From Clostridia bacterium (GTDB lineage Bacteria; Bacillota_A; Clostridia; Oscillospirales; CAG-272), in NCBI GenBank assembly GCA_017632155.1, contig JAGBRZ010000157.1, forward strand, positions 1-6,213: a stretch of DNA of 6,213 nt, in the 5' to 3' direction. Below the pieces are notes generated by a model. The model did not search any database and was not told the DNA's origin. It saw nothing but the letters and a program-made list of their open reading frames with translations. How positions within the stretch are numbered: the stretch's first letter is position 1; each line of letters starts with the position of its first letter. The position numbers and the translations under genes are program-made. Positions 1 to 4,977 of this stretch are shown one piece after another.

Positions 1-30
1 ACATCTGATGTTGAGTTGTTCAAGGCATAA
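1..30 (+). CDS. Possible 3' end of a rightward gene, product unknown
   Basis: Frame 1 is open from the window edge and ends in TAA at 28-30, reading TSDVELFKA. Nine codons are too few to identify a protein. The support is contextual: a strong hairpin with a T-run on this strand starts 15 bases later, as expected after a rightward gene convergent with the CoA-transferase gene. It could equally be a chance open frame. Confidence 0.3.
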   Translation, partial: TSDVELFKA

Positions 31-44
31 GTTCCTATATTAAT

Positions 45-84
45 AGTAGAGGGTGACCATTAAATGGTCACCCTCTACTGTTTT
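45..84 (+). terminator. Long perfect hairpin between convergent genes, probable terminator
   Basis: Positions 45-59 pair perfectly with 65-79 (15 base pairs, core GAGGGTGACC/GGTCACCCTC) around a five-base loop whose ends can also pair. On the plus strand it is followed by TTTT at 81-84. On the minus strand the bases after the stem are AT-rich but lack a clean T-run. It lies 20 bases past the stop of the leftward CoA-transferase gene, so it may serve both genes. Confidence 0.75.
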
Positions 85-99
85 ATATGGTTACACCCG

Positions 100-1302
100 C
101 TACTTTAGTCGTAGGAAACCTATACCAAAACGCTCAACGGCTGCACGCTCCAAATCCTCACGTACTGATGGGTCAGCAATAGAGATAAGGAGTTTAGCTC
201 GCTCGGCAAGAGATTTGTTACGAAGGTAAACTATACCATGCTCCGTAGCGATATACTGTGCCTGGAAGCGTGTTGTGACAACACCAGCACCCTTTGTGAG
301 TGTAGGCACAATCTTCGAGATACCCTTGGTGGTGATAGATGGGAGTGCTATGAAACACTTACCACCCTCCGACAAAGCTCCACCATACATAAAGTCGTGC
401 TGTCCTCCTACACCCGAGAATATGCGCTCACCGATGCTATCGGCGCAAATCTGACCTGTGAGGTCAACCTCAATCGCCGAGTTTACAGCCATAACCTTTG
501 GGTTCTGACGGATGTTCTGTGGGTCATTTGTCCACGCTACGTCACGGATAACAACATCGCGGTTGTTATCAAGGTAGTCGTATAGACGCTGGCTACCCAA
601 GCATAAGCAGGCAACAGACTGTCCTGGATAAATCTTCTTAAGTGAGTTATCGATGATACCCTTCTGGATAAGAGGCACAACACCATCTGTCATAGCCTCG
701 GTGTGGAGACCAAGATGCTTATGGTTATGTAGAGCATCAAGCACTGCGTTAGGAATACCACCAACACCAATCTGCAATGTAGCGCCATCAGGAATCTCCG
801 ATGCGATGAAGTTACCTATACGACGCTCTACATCGTTTGGAATCACCGTAGGCACCTCAACAAGTGGCTCATCACCACGTACCATAGCATCAATCTTTGA
901 GACGTGGATAACTGGATCACCAAATGTGCGAGGCATATACTTATTCACCTGCGCAATGATAACCTTTGAGCACTCTGCTGCCGAGAATGCAAGGTCGGCA
1001 GATACACCATACGAGCAGTAGCCATCCTCATCAGGCTCCGAGACATTGAGCAGTGTAACATCCAAAGGTACCTGTCCCGAACGGAACAAGAATGGAATCT
1101 CACCCAAGAAGGCAGGAATAGTCTGCGCAACACCCTCATTGATAGCCTTACGAAGGTTATTTGCCACGAAGAAGCTCAATGGCTCGAATGAGTCACGAAG
1201 CTCTGCCTTTGCATAAGGAGCATCGGCACGACCAATAGCAAAGGCGGTATACACCTTAACATCACGAAGTTCTGGGGCACGATCTGTCATAGCCTGCACC
1301 AA
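100..1302 (-). CDS. Acetyl-CoA hydrolase/transferase family protein (4-hydroxybutyrate CoA-transferase-like), 5'-truncated
   Basis: The family moves CoA between acyl-CoA thioesters and free acids (acetate, butyrate, 4-hydroxybutyrate) in the cytoplasm of fermenting bacteria. Numbering from the TTG at 1302 (400 residues), the C-terminal domain shows the glycine-rich GVGGIPNAVLDAL at 179-191, the expected catalytic glutamate E202 in LHTEAMTDG, and the CoA-site motif GVGGQHDF at 297-304. EPDEDGYCSYGVS at 89-101 is typical of the N-terminal domain. Members usually have about 430-440 residues. The residues that normally precede LVQAM (roughly 35-40) are absent: an in-frame TAG lies two codons upstream of the TTG, and the DNA beyond reads as a different gene on the other strand. 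No ribosome binding site precedes the TTG, so I treat it as a truncated gene. The exact substrate cannot be told from sequence. It is the only complete stop in the window that uses TAG. Confidence 0.88.
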   Translation of the reverse strand: MVQAMTDRAPELRDVKVYTAFAIGRADAPYAKAELRDSFEPLSFFVANNLRKAINEGVAQTIPAFLGEIPFLFRSGQVPLDVTLLNVSEPDEDGYCSYGVSADLAFSAAECSKVIIAQVNKYMPRTFGDPVIHVSKIDAMVRGDEPLVEVPTVIPNDVERRIGNFIASEIPDGATLQIGVGGIPNAVLDALHNHKHLGLHTEAMTDGVVPLIQKGIIDNSLKKIYPGQSVACLCLGSQRLYDYLDNNRDVVIRDVAWTNDPQNIRQNPKVMAVNSAIEVDLTGQICADSIGERIFSGVGGQHDFMYGGALSEGGKCFIALPSITTKGISKIVPTLTKGAGVVTTRFQAQYIATEHGIVYLRNKSLAERAKLLISIADPSVREDLERAAVERFGIGFLRLK

Positions 1303-1312
1303 CTCCTATGGT
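1296..1312. other. Breakpoint between chromosomal and phage DNA
   Basis: Left of here the minus strand encodes a CoA-transferase up to the conserved LVQAM segment. Right of here the plus strand encodes the C-terminal 87-89 residues of a phage-like protein. Neither reading frame has a proper start on the far side: the transferase frame meets TAG at 1306-1308 (minus strand), and the phage frame runs back into antisense transferase with no ATG near the join. The short overlap around CCAACTCCTATGG cannot be assigned to either side. No target-site duplication or att-like sequence is visible. It fits a chimeric contig or an illegitimate recombination event. Confidence 0.7.
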
Positions 1313-1570
1313 ATAGATGTAGTCATCCAAGATTACCTTTTCGGTGCGCCGAGATCAGACCAGGCACCCACATCTCAAGCCTCATACTCCGCTGAACCTT
1401 TGGGATATGGAGATGTCATAGAAACTCAAGGAGGCTCCGAGTTTCTTGATGCGGTCAATGGCCGTAAGGCCGAAAGGCTGTGGAAGCTCATGGATGAAAT
1501 GATGGAGGCAATCAGGATATTACATCCCCGGATGTACGCATCATTTATCGATAAGATATATGACCTATAA
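1301..1570 (+). CDS. C-terminal part of a phage-like protein of unknown function, 5' end missing
   Basis: An 89-codon open frame runs from the breakpoint to TAA at 1568-1570. It starts NSYGIDVVIQDYLFGAPRSD, has a flexible Ser/Ala/Pro-rich stretch (residues 20-45), then a compact acidic helical end with SEFLDAVNGRKAERLWKLMD at 46-65 and ILHPRMYASFIDKIYDL at 73-89. This reads as genuine protein: it is full of helix-forming residues, has no low-complexity artefacts, and is followed at once by a terminator. I recall similar short C-terminal ends (SEFL...W..MDE.M.....NPR.Y) in Firmicutes phage small structural or late proteins, but I cannot name the family with confidence. No in-frame ATG precedes it within the phage side, so the true start is lost at the join. 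Confidence 0.6.
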   Translation, partial: NSYGIDVVIQDYLFGAPRSDQAPTSQASYSAEPLGYGDVIETQGGSEFLDAVNGRKAERLWKLMDEMMEAIRILHPRMYASFIDKIYDL

Positions 1571-1574
1571 GGAG

Positions 1575-1603
1575 AAAGGCAGGGGAACACCTTGCCTTTT
1601 TCC
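1575..1603 (+). terminator. Intrinsic terminator after the truncated phage gene
   Basis: AAAGGCA (1575-1581) pairs with TGCCTTT (1593-1599), extended by GG/CC past a bulged base, and is followed by TTTTTCC. It begins five bases after the stop of the rightward partial gene and should end the phage late transcript before the attachment region. Confidence 0.8.
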
Positions 1604-1662
1604 TTTTGTTCTGTTATCATATAAATGAACCCGAAAGAGCATAAAAAGAAGCCAATTAATTT

Positions 1663-1684
1663 ATGCAACACGAAATGCAACACG
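1663..1684 (+). repeat. Left pair of integrase arm-type repeats
   Basis: Two tandem copies of the 12-base unit ATGCAACACGAA start at 1663 and 1675 (the second ends ATGCAACACG-G). The whole 22-base block is identical, in the same orientation, to the block at 1894-1915. Repeats of this kind on either side of a tRNA core next to an integrase are typical arm-binding sites for the N-terminal domain of tyrosine integrases; that role is inferred. Confidence 0.7.
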
Positions 1685-1709
1685 GAAACCTACAAAGCCA
1701 ATAAACAAA

Positions 1710-1757
1710 GGCGATTTGAGGTTTGCCGTAAGGGTTCGAGTCCCTTCACCGGCACCA
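1710..1757 (+). tRNA. 3' end of a tRNA-Leu-like gene: attachment-site core, not a working tRNA
   Basis: The end of a class II tRNA is readable: variable-arm stem GGCGA/TTGCC (1710-1714 with 1723-1727), T stem AAGGG/CCCTT (1730-1734 with 1742-1746) closing loop TTCGAGT (1735-1741), acceptor 3' strand CACCGGC (1747-1753), discriminator A at 1754 and encoded CCA at 1755-1757. The long variable arm with discriminator A and an implied GCCGGTG 5' strand suits leucine; serine would have discriminator G. No D arm or anticodon arm lies upstream, so only the 3' part is present. Phages that integrate into tRNA genes carry such a piece so the host tRNA is rebuilt on integration. The integrase gene 400 bases away supports this. 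Confidence 0.8.
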
Positions 1758-1763
1758 AAACGG

Positions 1764-1788
1764 AAAGGCCAGTAAATACTGGCCTTTT
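1764..1788 (+). terminator. Intrinsic terminator just after the tRNA 3' end
   Basis: AAAGGCCAGT (1764-1773) pairs with ACTGGCCTTT (1778-1787) around loop AAAT, a 10-base-pair perfect stem with TTTT at 1785-1788. It starts six bases after the CCA end. After integration it would terminate the rebuilt host tRNA transcript and shield the phage from it. A second copy of one arm at 1801-1812 allows an alternative fold. Confidence 0.75.
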
Positions 1789-1812
1789 GCTTGTTTTAGC
1801 AGTATTTACTGG
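1769..1812 (+). repeat. 12-base inverted repeat overlapping the terminator
   Basis: CCAGTAAATACT at 1769-1780 is the exact reverse complement of AGTATTTACTGG at 1801-1812, separated by 20 bases. Forming this hairpin would break the terminator hairpin at 1764-1787, since both use 1769-1780. It might instead be a double-stranded binding site for integrase or excisionase. Confidence 0.5.
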
Positions 1813-1893
1813 GGTTTCAAGGTTTTTGGGATATACCCAAAAAGAAAAATGACGCACCCGAAAAACAACGGAAAAACCCATAAAAAATAACTC

Positions 1894-1939
1894 ATGCAAC
1901 ACGAAATGCAACACGAAACGCCAAAAATGCAACATGAAA
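1894..1939 (+). repeat. Right group of integrase arm-type repeats
   Basis: Units of ATGCAACAC start at 1894, 1906 and (as ATGCAACATGAAA) 1927, giving spacings of 12 and 21 bases. The first two form a block identical to the left pair at 1663-1684. Upstream of both blocks is a related AC-rich stretch (CCCGAAA then CATAAAAA at about 1631-1647 and 1857-1887), so the arms share more than the 22 bases. Confidence 0.7.
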
Positions 1940-2036
1940 AAAGTTTTTGCAAAGTCTTGTTTTTGTGCATTTCTGCCCTTAGAATATAAATGGATGACGA
2001 GATAAAACCTCCAATAGCACCCTCCTTTAACCGGAC

Positions 2037-2066
2037 ACGAAAAAGCGGCAGCAATGCCGTTTTTTT
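2037..2066 (+). terminator. Intrinsic terminator-like hairpin, T-run on both strands
   Basis: CGGCA (2046-2050) pairs with TGCCG (2055-2059) around GCAA, extended by a G-T pair and an A-run against a T-run (2040-2044 with 2061-2065). Seven T follow on the plus strand; the A-run gives the minus strand a T-run too. It lies between the arm repeats and the integrase terminator and may isolate the attachment region from transcription. Confidence 0.6.
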
Positions 2067-2146
2067 CGTTGTAAGGGTTTCTTTTGTGCATATCGTCCAT
2101 TATAATAACATTGGGCATTTTCTTCACTCCGATAGTTGATTCCACG

Positions 2147-2178
2147 AAAAAAGAGACCTCAATCGAGGCCTCTTTTTT
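2147..2178 (-). terminator. Integrase terminator, probably bidirectional
   Basis: AAAAAAGAG-A-CCTC (2147-2160) pairs with GAGG-C-CTCTTTTTT (2165-2178) with one A/C mismatch, loop AATC. The integrase TGA (2159-2161) sits at the loop, so the last codons form one arm. On the minus strand the A-run at 2147-2152 becomes a T-run after the stem, and on the plus strand T6 follows too. Confidence 0.8.
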
Positions 2179-3193
2179 CATTGTCCAAGAGCGATGATGT
2201 TTTGTCTGCGAGAGCTTGCGAGAATTGTCTTTTATGATCGGCAAATGTATGCTGATATACTTTGTCAATCATATCGGTGGAGGAATGCCCCATCAGCTCG
2301 GCCATGTATTTGGGAGGGACACCGAGCAGTAACCCTTCTGAGGCATAATAATGTCTGAGATCGTGGAAACGGAAATGGGGGATAGATAACTGCTCGAGGA
2401 TAAAAGGCCATTTGTCGCTGATTTTGGGATAACTCAGAGCAACGATGCGCCCATCCGCGCAACAGTTGGCTTTGAGCATATCGCTCAAGGCTTTGGAGCA
2501 GTTGACGATCCTATAACCGGCATACGATTTCGGTGTCTTGTAGACATATACATTGTCTTCGTTTCTGACTACCGCTTTGTTGATCGTTATCTCACCATCG
2601 CCGATGTTGTCATAGGTGAGGGCACACACCTCAGACAAACGCAGACCGCATTGAGAGGCAAGGAGGAAAGGTATTTCCATGTCGCTGCCTTTGACATATC
2701 GATATATTTTCTCCACCTCTGTCCGTGTAGGTATGCGGACAGGGGTTTTTGTTTTCTGCGGCATTGTGATCTGCATCTGTTTGCCGGAAAACATACGAAA
2801 AACAGACGAAAACAATCCGTTTACATTACGCACGGTTTTTGGACTGGCTGTAGCCGCCAAAATATTAAACTCTGCCTGAGCCATGTCTTTGGTAATCTTG
2901 CTGAGTTTAAGGGGCATAAGCCTTTGTATGTGCGTCCTGCGGATAGCTCGATACCCTCGGATGGTGGAAGGGGACAACACATTGGATTTGAGCGATATGT
3001 ATTTATCCATCGCCTCACCGAGAGTCATATCGGTTGTTTGTGCCGGCTGCTCCATAGCATACTCAGCGGCCTGCAACTCGGCTTCTCGCTTTGTGGCTGC
3101 AGTAAATGATTTGTACTGCCGTTTTCCATCGATTGTGCCGATGTATAATTGCACACGCCAATTACCCGATGGCAGTTTCTTTGCTTTTGCCAT
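2159..3193 (-). CDS. int: Tyrosine recombinase, phage-type integrase
   Basis: A 344-residue site-specific recombinase that would cut and rejoin the tRNA-Leu core via a covalent 3'-phosphotyrosine. Residues 10-48 (GNWRVQLYIGTIDGKRQYKS then an AAATKREAE-like helix) form an AP2-like arm-binding domain. About 56-140 is the SAM-like core-binding domain. The catalytic domain follows with R185 (GLRLSE), K222 (KTPKS), H277 and R280 (HDLRH), H303 (LMGHSS) and nucleophile Y313 (KVYQHTF). All active-site residues are present, so it should be active. An in-frame ATG at 3211 would add six residues, but AAAGGA at 3203-3208 is nine bases before the ATG at 3193, which I chose. Length is normal for the family. 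The gene ends in its own terminator, and the attachment core is 400 bases downstream. Confidence 0.95.
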   Translation of the reverse strand: MAKAKKLPSGNWRVQLYIGTIDGKRQYKSFTAATKREAELQAAEYAMEQPAQTTDMTLGEAMDKYISLKSNVLSPSTIRGYRAIRRTHIQRLMPLKLSKITKDMAQAEFNILAATASPKTVRNVNGLFSSVFRMFSGKQMQITMPQKTKTPVRIPTRTEVEKIYRYVKGSDMEIPFLLASQCGLRLSEVCALTYDNIGDGEITINKAVVRNEDNVYVYKTPKSYAGYRIVNCSKALSDMLKANCCADGRIVALSYPKISDKWPFILEQLSIPHFRFHDLRHYYASEGLLLGVPPKYMAELMGHSSTDMIDKVYQHTFADHKRQFSQALADKTSSLLDNEKRGLD

Positions 3194-3218
3194 ATTCACC
3201 GATCCTTTCAAAAAAAGA

Positions 3219-3248
3219 TAGACTTAACAATGGGACAGGTGATATAAT
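3219..3248 (+). promoter_or_regulatory. Possible rightward promoter upstream of the integrase gene
   Basis: A perfect TATAAT at 3243-3248 has TAGACT (4 of 6 matches to TTGACA) 18 bases upstream at 3219-3224. Transcription would start near 3255, antisense to the integrase leader, and end at the terminator at 3291-3327. On the minus strand the same bases give TATTAT (3249-3244), but with no good -35 for the integrase. Confidence 0.35.
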
Positions 3249-3280
3249 ACATTTGTTGAGTGCGTTATAGGCTCTGTCCC
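3232..3280. repeat. GGGACAG/CTGTCCC inverted repeat around the TATAAT box
   Basis: GGGACAG at 3232-3238 is the exact reverse complement of CTGTCCC at 3274-3280. The repeats bracket the promoter-like TATAAT and the bases just before the rightward terminator. It may be a regulator site for integrase transcription or a leader hairpin in the integrase messenger. Seven bases with a 35-base gap could also be chance. Confidence 0.35.
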
Positions 3281-3327
3281 TGTAATGCCGCCGCCTGAGT
3301 GCTGCTAACACTTGGGCGGTTTTTTTA
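3255..3327 (+). ncRNA. Candidate small RNA of about 73 bases, rightward
   Basis: A rightward -10 box at 3243-3248 and a strong rightward terminator ending at 3327 define a short unit with no open frame and no ribosome binding site, between two leftward genes. A transcript here would be antisense to any integrase messenger that starts upstream of 3255. Both ends are only predictions, and the -35 is weak. Confidence 0.3.
3291..3327 (+). terminator. Strong intrinsic terminator, oriented against the flanking genes
   Basis: CCGCCTGAGTG (3291-3301) pairs with CACTTGGGCGG (3309-3319), 11 pairs including two G-T, loop of seven, followed by eight T (3320-3327). The T-run is on the plus strand although the genes on both sides read leftward. 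On the minus strand no T-run follows the stem. It begins right after the 3' end of the 44-residue gene. Confidence 0.8.
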
Positions 3328-3462
3328 TTATTCTTTGTCGCTGTCCTTCGGGGCAGCTTTTTTCTTTTCGATGAAACCAATAAAAGAAAGTGTTTCTGCG
3401 ATCATCTCATCTGTCAGCTCCTGATCGGACAAGCCGACAGCAATTTTATAATCTTCTTTCAT
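3328..3462 (-). CDS. Small 44-residue protein translated by coupling to the nuclease gene, function unknown
   Basis: Reads MKEDYKIAVGLSDQELTDEM at 1-20, then IAETLSFIGFIEKKKAAPKD and a charged tail SDKE. The ATG at 3460-3462 overlaps the nuclease stop as TAATG, and no Shine-Dalgarno sequence precedes it, so translation probably depends on ribosomes ending the nuclease. It has a predicted acidic amphipathic helix (about 11-33) and a Lys-rich end, no signal peptide and no membrane segment. I do not recognise a family. Overlap with the upstream stop, sensible composition and the position at the operon end argue that it is real. It is the last gene of the repressor operon. Confidence 0.65.
   Translation of the reverse strand: MKEDYKIAVGLSDQELTDEMIAETLSFIGFIEKKKAAPKDSDKE
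3340..3363 (+). terminator. UUCG-capped hairpin with T-run inside the small gene, plus-strand orientation
   Basis: GCTGTCC (3340-3346) pairs with GGGCAGC (3351-3357), one G-T pair, closing a very stable TTCG loop, and six T follow (3358-3363). On the minus strand these bases are codons 33-42 of the 44-residue gene. It would stop transcription coming from the left that escapes, or bypasses, the terminator at 3291. Confidence 0.55.
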
Positions 3463-4532
3463 TACTGCGCACATTTTTTGCAAGGGGTAAGACCAAAGGA
3501 AAGAGCTTCTTTAAGTGTAGACTCGATATATTTGCCGCCATTGCAAGTGTCATCATAATGGTATCTCTTGCCGGTAGGGGTGATGTAAACCGTGATTGTT
3601 TCGGCTTCATCAACCTCGGGAGTTTTAGAGGGGAACGTATCCTCATACTGAGCAGCTACAATAGCGCGGAAATCATCAACATATTTAACATTGGGAGGAT
3701 ATGTGGACATTACAGCATAACCCTCTTCGAGCAGAGTTTTGTTGACCATCTTGCCTTCGAGATAGACATAGGCAAGGATGCGGCCATACTGATCTCGTTC
3801 CTGAACATCCAGTTCGATAGATACCTTTTTGCCCTTGAGAAGCATTTCGGTGTATTCTGATGCAACAAGGCCAGCCTCGGTGTTTTTGTCATCGTCCGGG
3901 TGGACACTTTCGGGAGTGTCTATACCAATCATGCGTACTTTTTCTTTGACACCTTTATAATCTATCTGAATGGTATCGCCGTCAATGATTCTGAGAACAT
4001 CATAAACCTCTGCGACAGAAGCGGAACGCAGCTCATGGTCATAAGAAACTTCGAGGTCATAGGCTTCAGCCAAAGCTCTGAGGGGCGCATAAGTTGTGCC
4101 ACCATACTCAAAGACCATAACCTTTTCGCCTTCGGTGTTGCGAGGAACAAAGATTTCACCATCAACAAGGATCTGCATATCTGTATTTACATTGATGGTC
4201 ATGTTTTTGGGGTATTCTACTTCAAACTCAGGCTCCGTCATTGTAGGTTCTACACCCTCAATGCGGTCAACGGTTGCTATTCTGCGCTCGGCATCATATC
4301 CAACTGTAAGGCCATAGGCTTCAGCCAATGCACGCAGCGGCGCATAGGTTGTGCCGTCATATTCAGCAACCATGACTTGTTCACCGAGAGTATTAGAAGG
4401 TTTAAAAACCTCATGTTCTACCAAGATGCTCATATCTGTGTTGACAGTTATCTTTTCAGCGGCCAATGCGGTGGTAGTGAGCATTGCCGCGCAAAAGACC
4501 AAACATAGGAATAAACGATTAATTTTCTTCAT
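3462..4532 (-). CDS. Secreted thermonuclease (SNase family) with two copper-amine-oxidase-N-like domains
   Basis: A 356-residue exported protein expected to cut DNA or RNA outside the cell with calcium. Signal peptide: MKK, hydrophobic core 7-20, cleavage after ALA at about 24. Two homologous stalk-like domains follow at about 28-89 and 114-175; each has the pattern VNTDM.ILV....F.P.NT.GE.VMV.EY.GTTYAPLRALAEAY. The nuclease domain (about 178-300) keeps every catalytic position of staphylococcal nuclease: D186 (DGDT), R200, D205, T206, E208 (RMIGIDTPE) and R251 (QYGR). The end (about 312-356) has H325, C330, C351 and C354 in YHYDDTCNGGKY and TPCKKC, a likely metal-binding or disulfide module seen in Firmicutes nucleases. 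I chose the ATG at 4532 because AAAGGAGAG precedes it by eight bases and starts the signal peptide. The ImmA stop lies 13 bases upstream. In a lysogeny operon it is a conversion-gene candidate. Confidence 0.9.
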   Translation of the reverse strand: MKKINRLFLCLVFCAAMLTTTALAAEKITVNTDMSILVEHEVFKPSNTLGEQVMVAEYDGTTYAPLRALAEAYGLTVGYDAERRIATVDRIEGVEPTMTEPEFEVEYPKNMTINVNTDMQILVDGEIFVPRNTEGEKVMVFEYGGTTYAPLRALAEAYDLEVSYDHELRSASVAEVYDVLRIIDGDTIQIDYKGVKEKVRMIGIDTPESVHPDDDKNTEAGLVASEYTEMLLKGKKVSIELDVQERDQYGRILAYVYLEGKMVNKTLLEEGYAVMSTYPPNVKYVDDFRAIVAAQYEDTFPSKTPEVDEAETITVYITPTGKRYHYDDTCNGGKYIESTLKEALSFGLTPCKKCAQ

Positions 4533-4545
4533 GTTTATCTCTCCT

Positions 4546-4977
4546 TTACATTCCATAATTCTCAAAAGCCAAGTTGCCGTTTGTGTACCAACAGACGGCT
4601 TTTTTTATTAGTGTTTCGGTCACTCCGAAACGATCAGCAAGTGCCGAGGTGTCATTGCCCTCTTTAAGAGCAACTGCAAACTCATCTAAATCAATAAGTT
4701 TTTTTATTGCCCATTTATCAGCATGGTTCTCATGCTTTTGCCGTACATCCAAGGGAGTATATCTGTTATAGAAACTGCCTGTAATACAATGCCCAAGCTC
4801 ATGGGCAAGGTGTACGCGCTCATCGTTGATGGACTGGAGCTTAGAAGGGTCTAAGGCAATAGCATACTTACCACCCGGAAGCTCGACCGATAAAGACGAT
4901 GCTCTTGTCAGCAGAAACCAATCAACATCAATGTCCATCTGCTCTGCGTACTCATACAAGGCAAGTAATTTCTTCAC
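4546..4977 (-). CDS. immA: ImmA/IrrE family zinc metalloprotease
   Basis: A 143-residue protein of the family that cleaves or inactivates a partner HTH repressor. The zinc motif HELGH is at 59-63 (H59, E60, H63), with the downstream ENHADKWA at 83-90 supplying the third ligand (E83, with D87 conserved). In ICEBs1 and related elements the ImmA protease cleaves the ImmR repressor after DNA damage or a peptide signal; the same role here is inferred from pairing with the adjacent repressor. A helical C-terminal part (93-130) includes a short HTH-like stretch SALADRFGVTETLIKKAV. The start is GTG at 4977, overlapping the repressor stop as GTGA, with AAAGGAGG eight bases before. Its last bases also form the rightward hairpin at 4576-4607, and its stop overlaps the nuclease ribosome binding site. 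Confidence 0.92.
   Translation of the reverse strand: MKKLLALYEYAEQMDIDVDWFLLTRASSLSVELPGGKYAIALDPSKLQSINDERVHLAHELGHCITGSFYNRYTPLDVRQKHENHADKWAIKKLIDLDEFAVALKEGNDTSALADRFGVTETLIKKAVCWYTNGNLAFENYGM
4576..4607 (+). terminator. Antisense-oriented intrinsic terminator inside immA
   Basis: GCCGTTTGT (4576-4584) pairs with ACAGACGGC (4591-4599), nine pairs with one G-T, loop GTACCA, followed by eight T (4600-4607). On the minus strand this is the coding sequence for CWYTNG and nearby residues of the ImmA-like protein, and no T-run follows the stem on that strand. It can therefore only terminate rightward transcription, antisense to the operon. Confidence 0.65.

Larger units (their letters stand above)
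1758..2146. other. Gene-free attachment-region DNA between the tRNA end and the integrase
   Basis: I see no convincing gene here. It holds the tRNA terminator and its inverted repeat, an 8-base inverted repeat TTTTTGGG/CCCAAAAA at 1823-1830 and 1836-1843, the right arm repeats (1894-1939), and a hairpin at 2037-2066. Open frames cross the arms and core on both strands but look like chance. No excisionase gene is visible between the core and the integrase. Confidence 0.6.

Noticed and set aside
238..585. Rightward open frame opposite the CoA-transferase
   Set aside because: Antisense shadow of a conserved enzyme; rich in rare patterns and no ribosome site.
100..1308. TAG recoding, because TAG interrupts the CoA-transferase frame at the join
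   Set aside because: The sequence beyond TAG does not read as transferase, the transferase itself ends with TAG at 100-102, and the complete phage genes here end with TAA or TGA. There is no internal TAG read-through anywhere else.
1625..1852. Rightward open frame MNPKEHKKKPINLCNTKCNT...
   Set aside because: It consists of the arm repeats, the tRNA end and the terminator translated; no ribosome site. It is explained by the attachment site.
1627..1939. CRISPR array suggested by repeated ATGCAACACGAA units
   Set aside because: Units are 12 bases, tandem or 21 bases apart, with no spacers of uniform length and no cas genes. They fit integrase arm sites.
1690..2118. Leftward open frame from ATG at 2118 (MPNVIIMDDMHKRNPYNEKN...) with GGAG eight bases upstream
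   Set aside because: It runs through a terminator hairpin, the arm repeats and the tRNA end, and becomes a Phe/Cys/His-rich low-quality sequence. The good ribosome site is noted, but the protein does not look real. Conservation of only its first 30-40 codons would revive it.
1991..2137. Rightward open frame MDDEIKPPIAPSFNRTRKSG...
   Set aside because: No ribosome binding site, it passes through the hairpin at 2037-2066, and the later half is typical antisense composition.
3900..4508. Long rightward open frame opposite the nuclease gene
   Set aside because: Antisense of a gene with signal peptide, duplicated domains and a full active site; no ribosome site.
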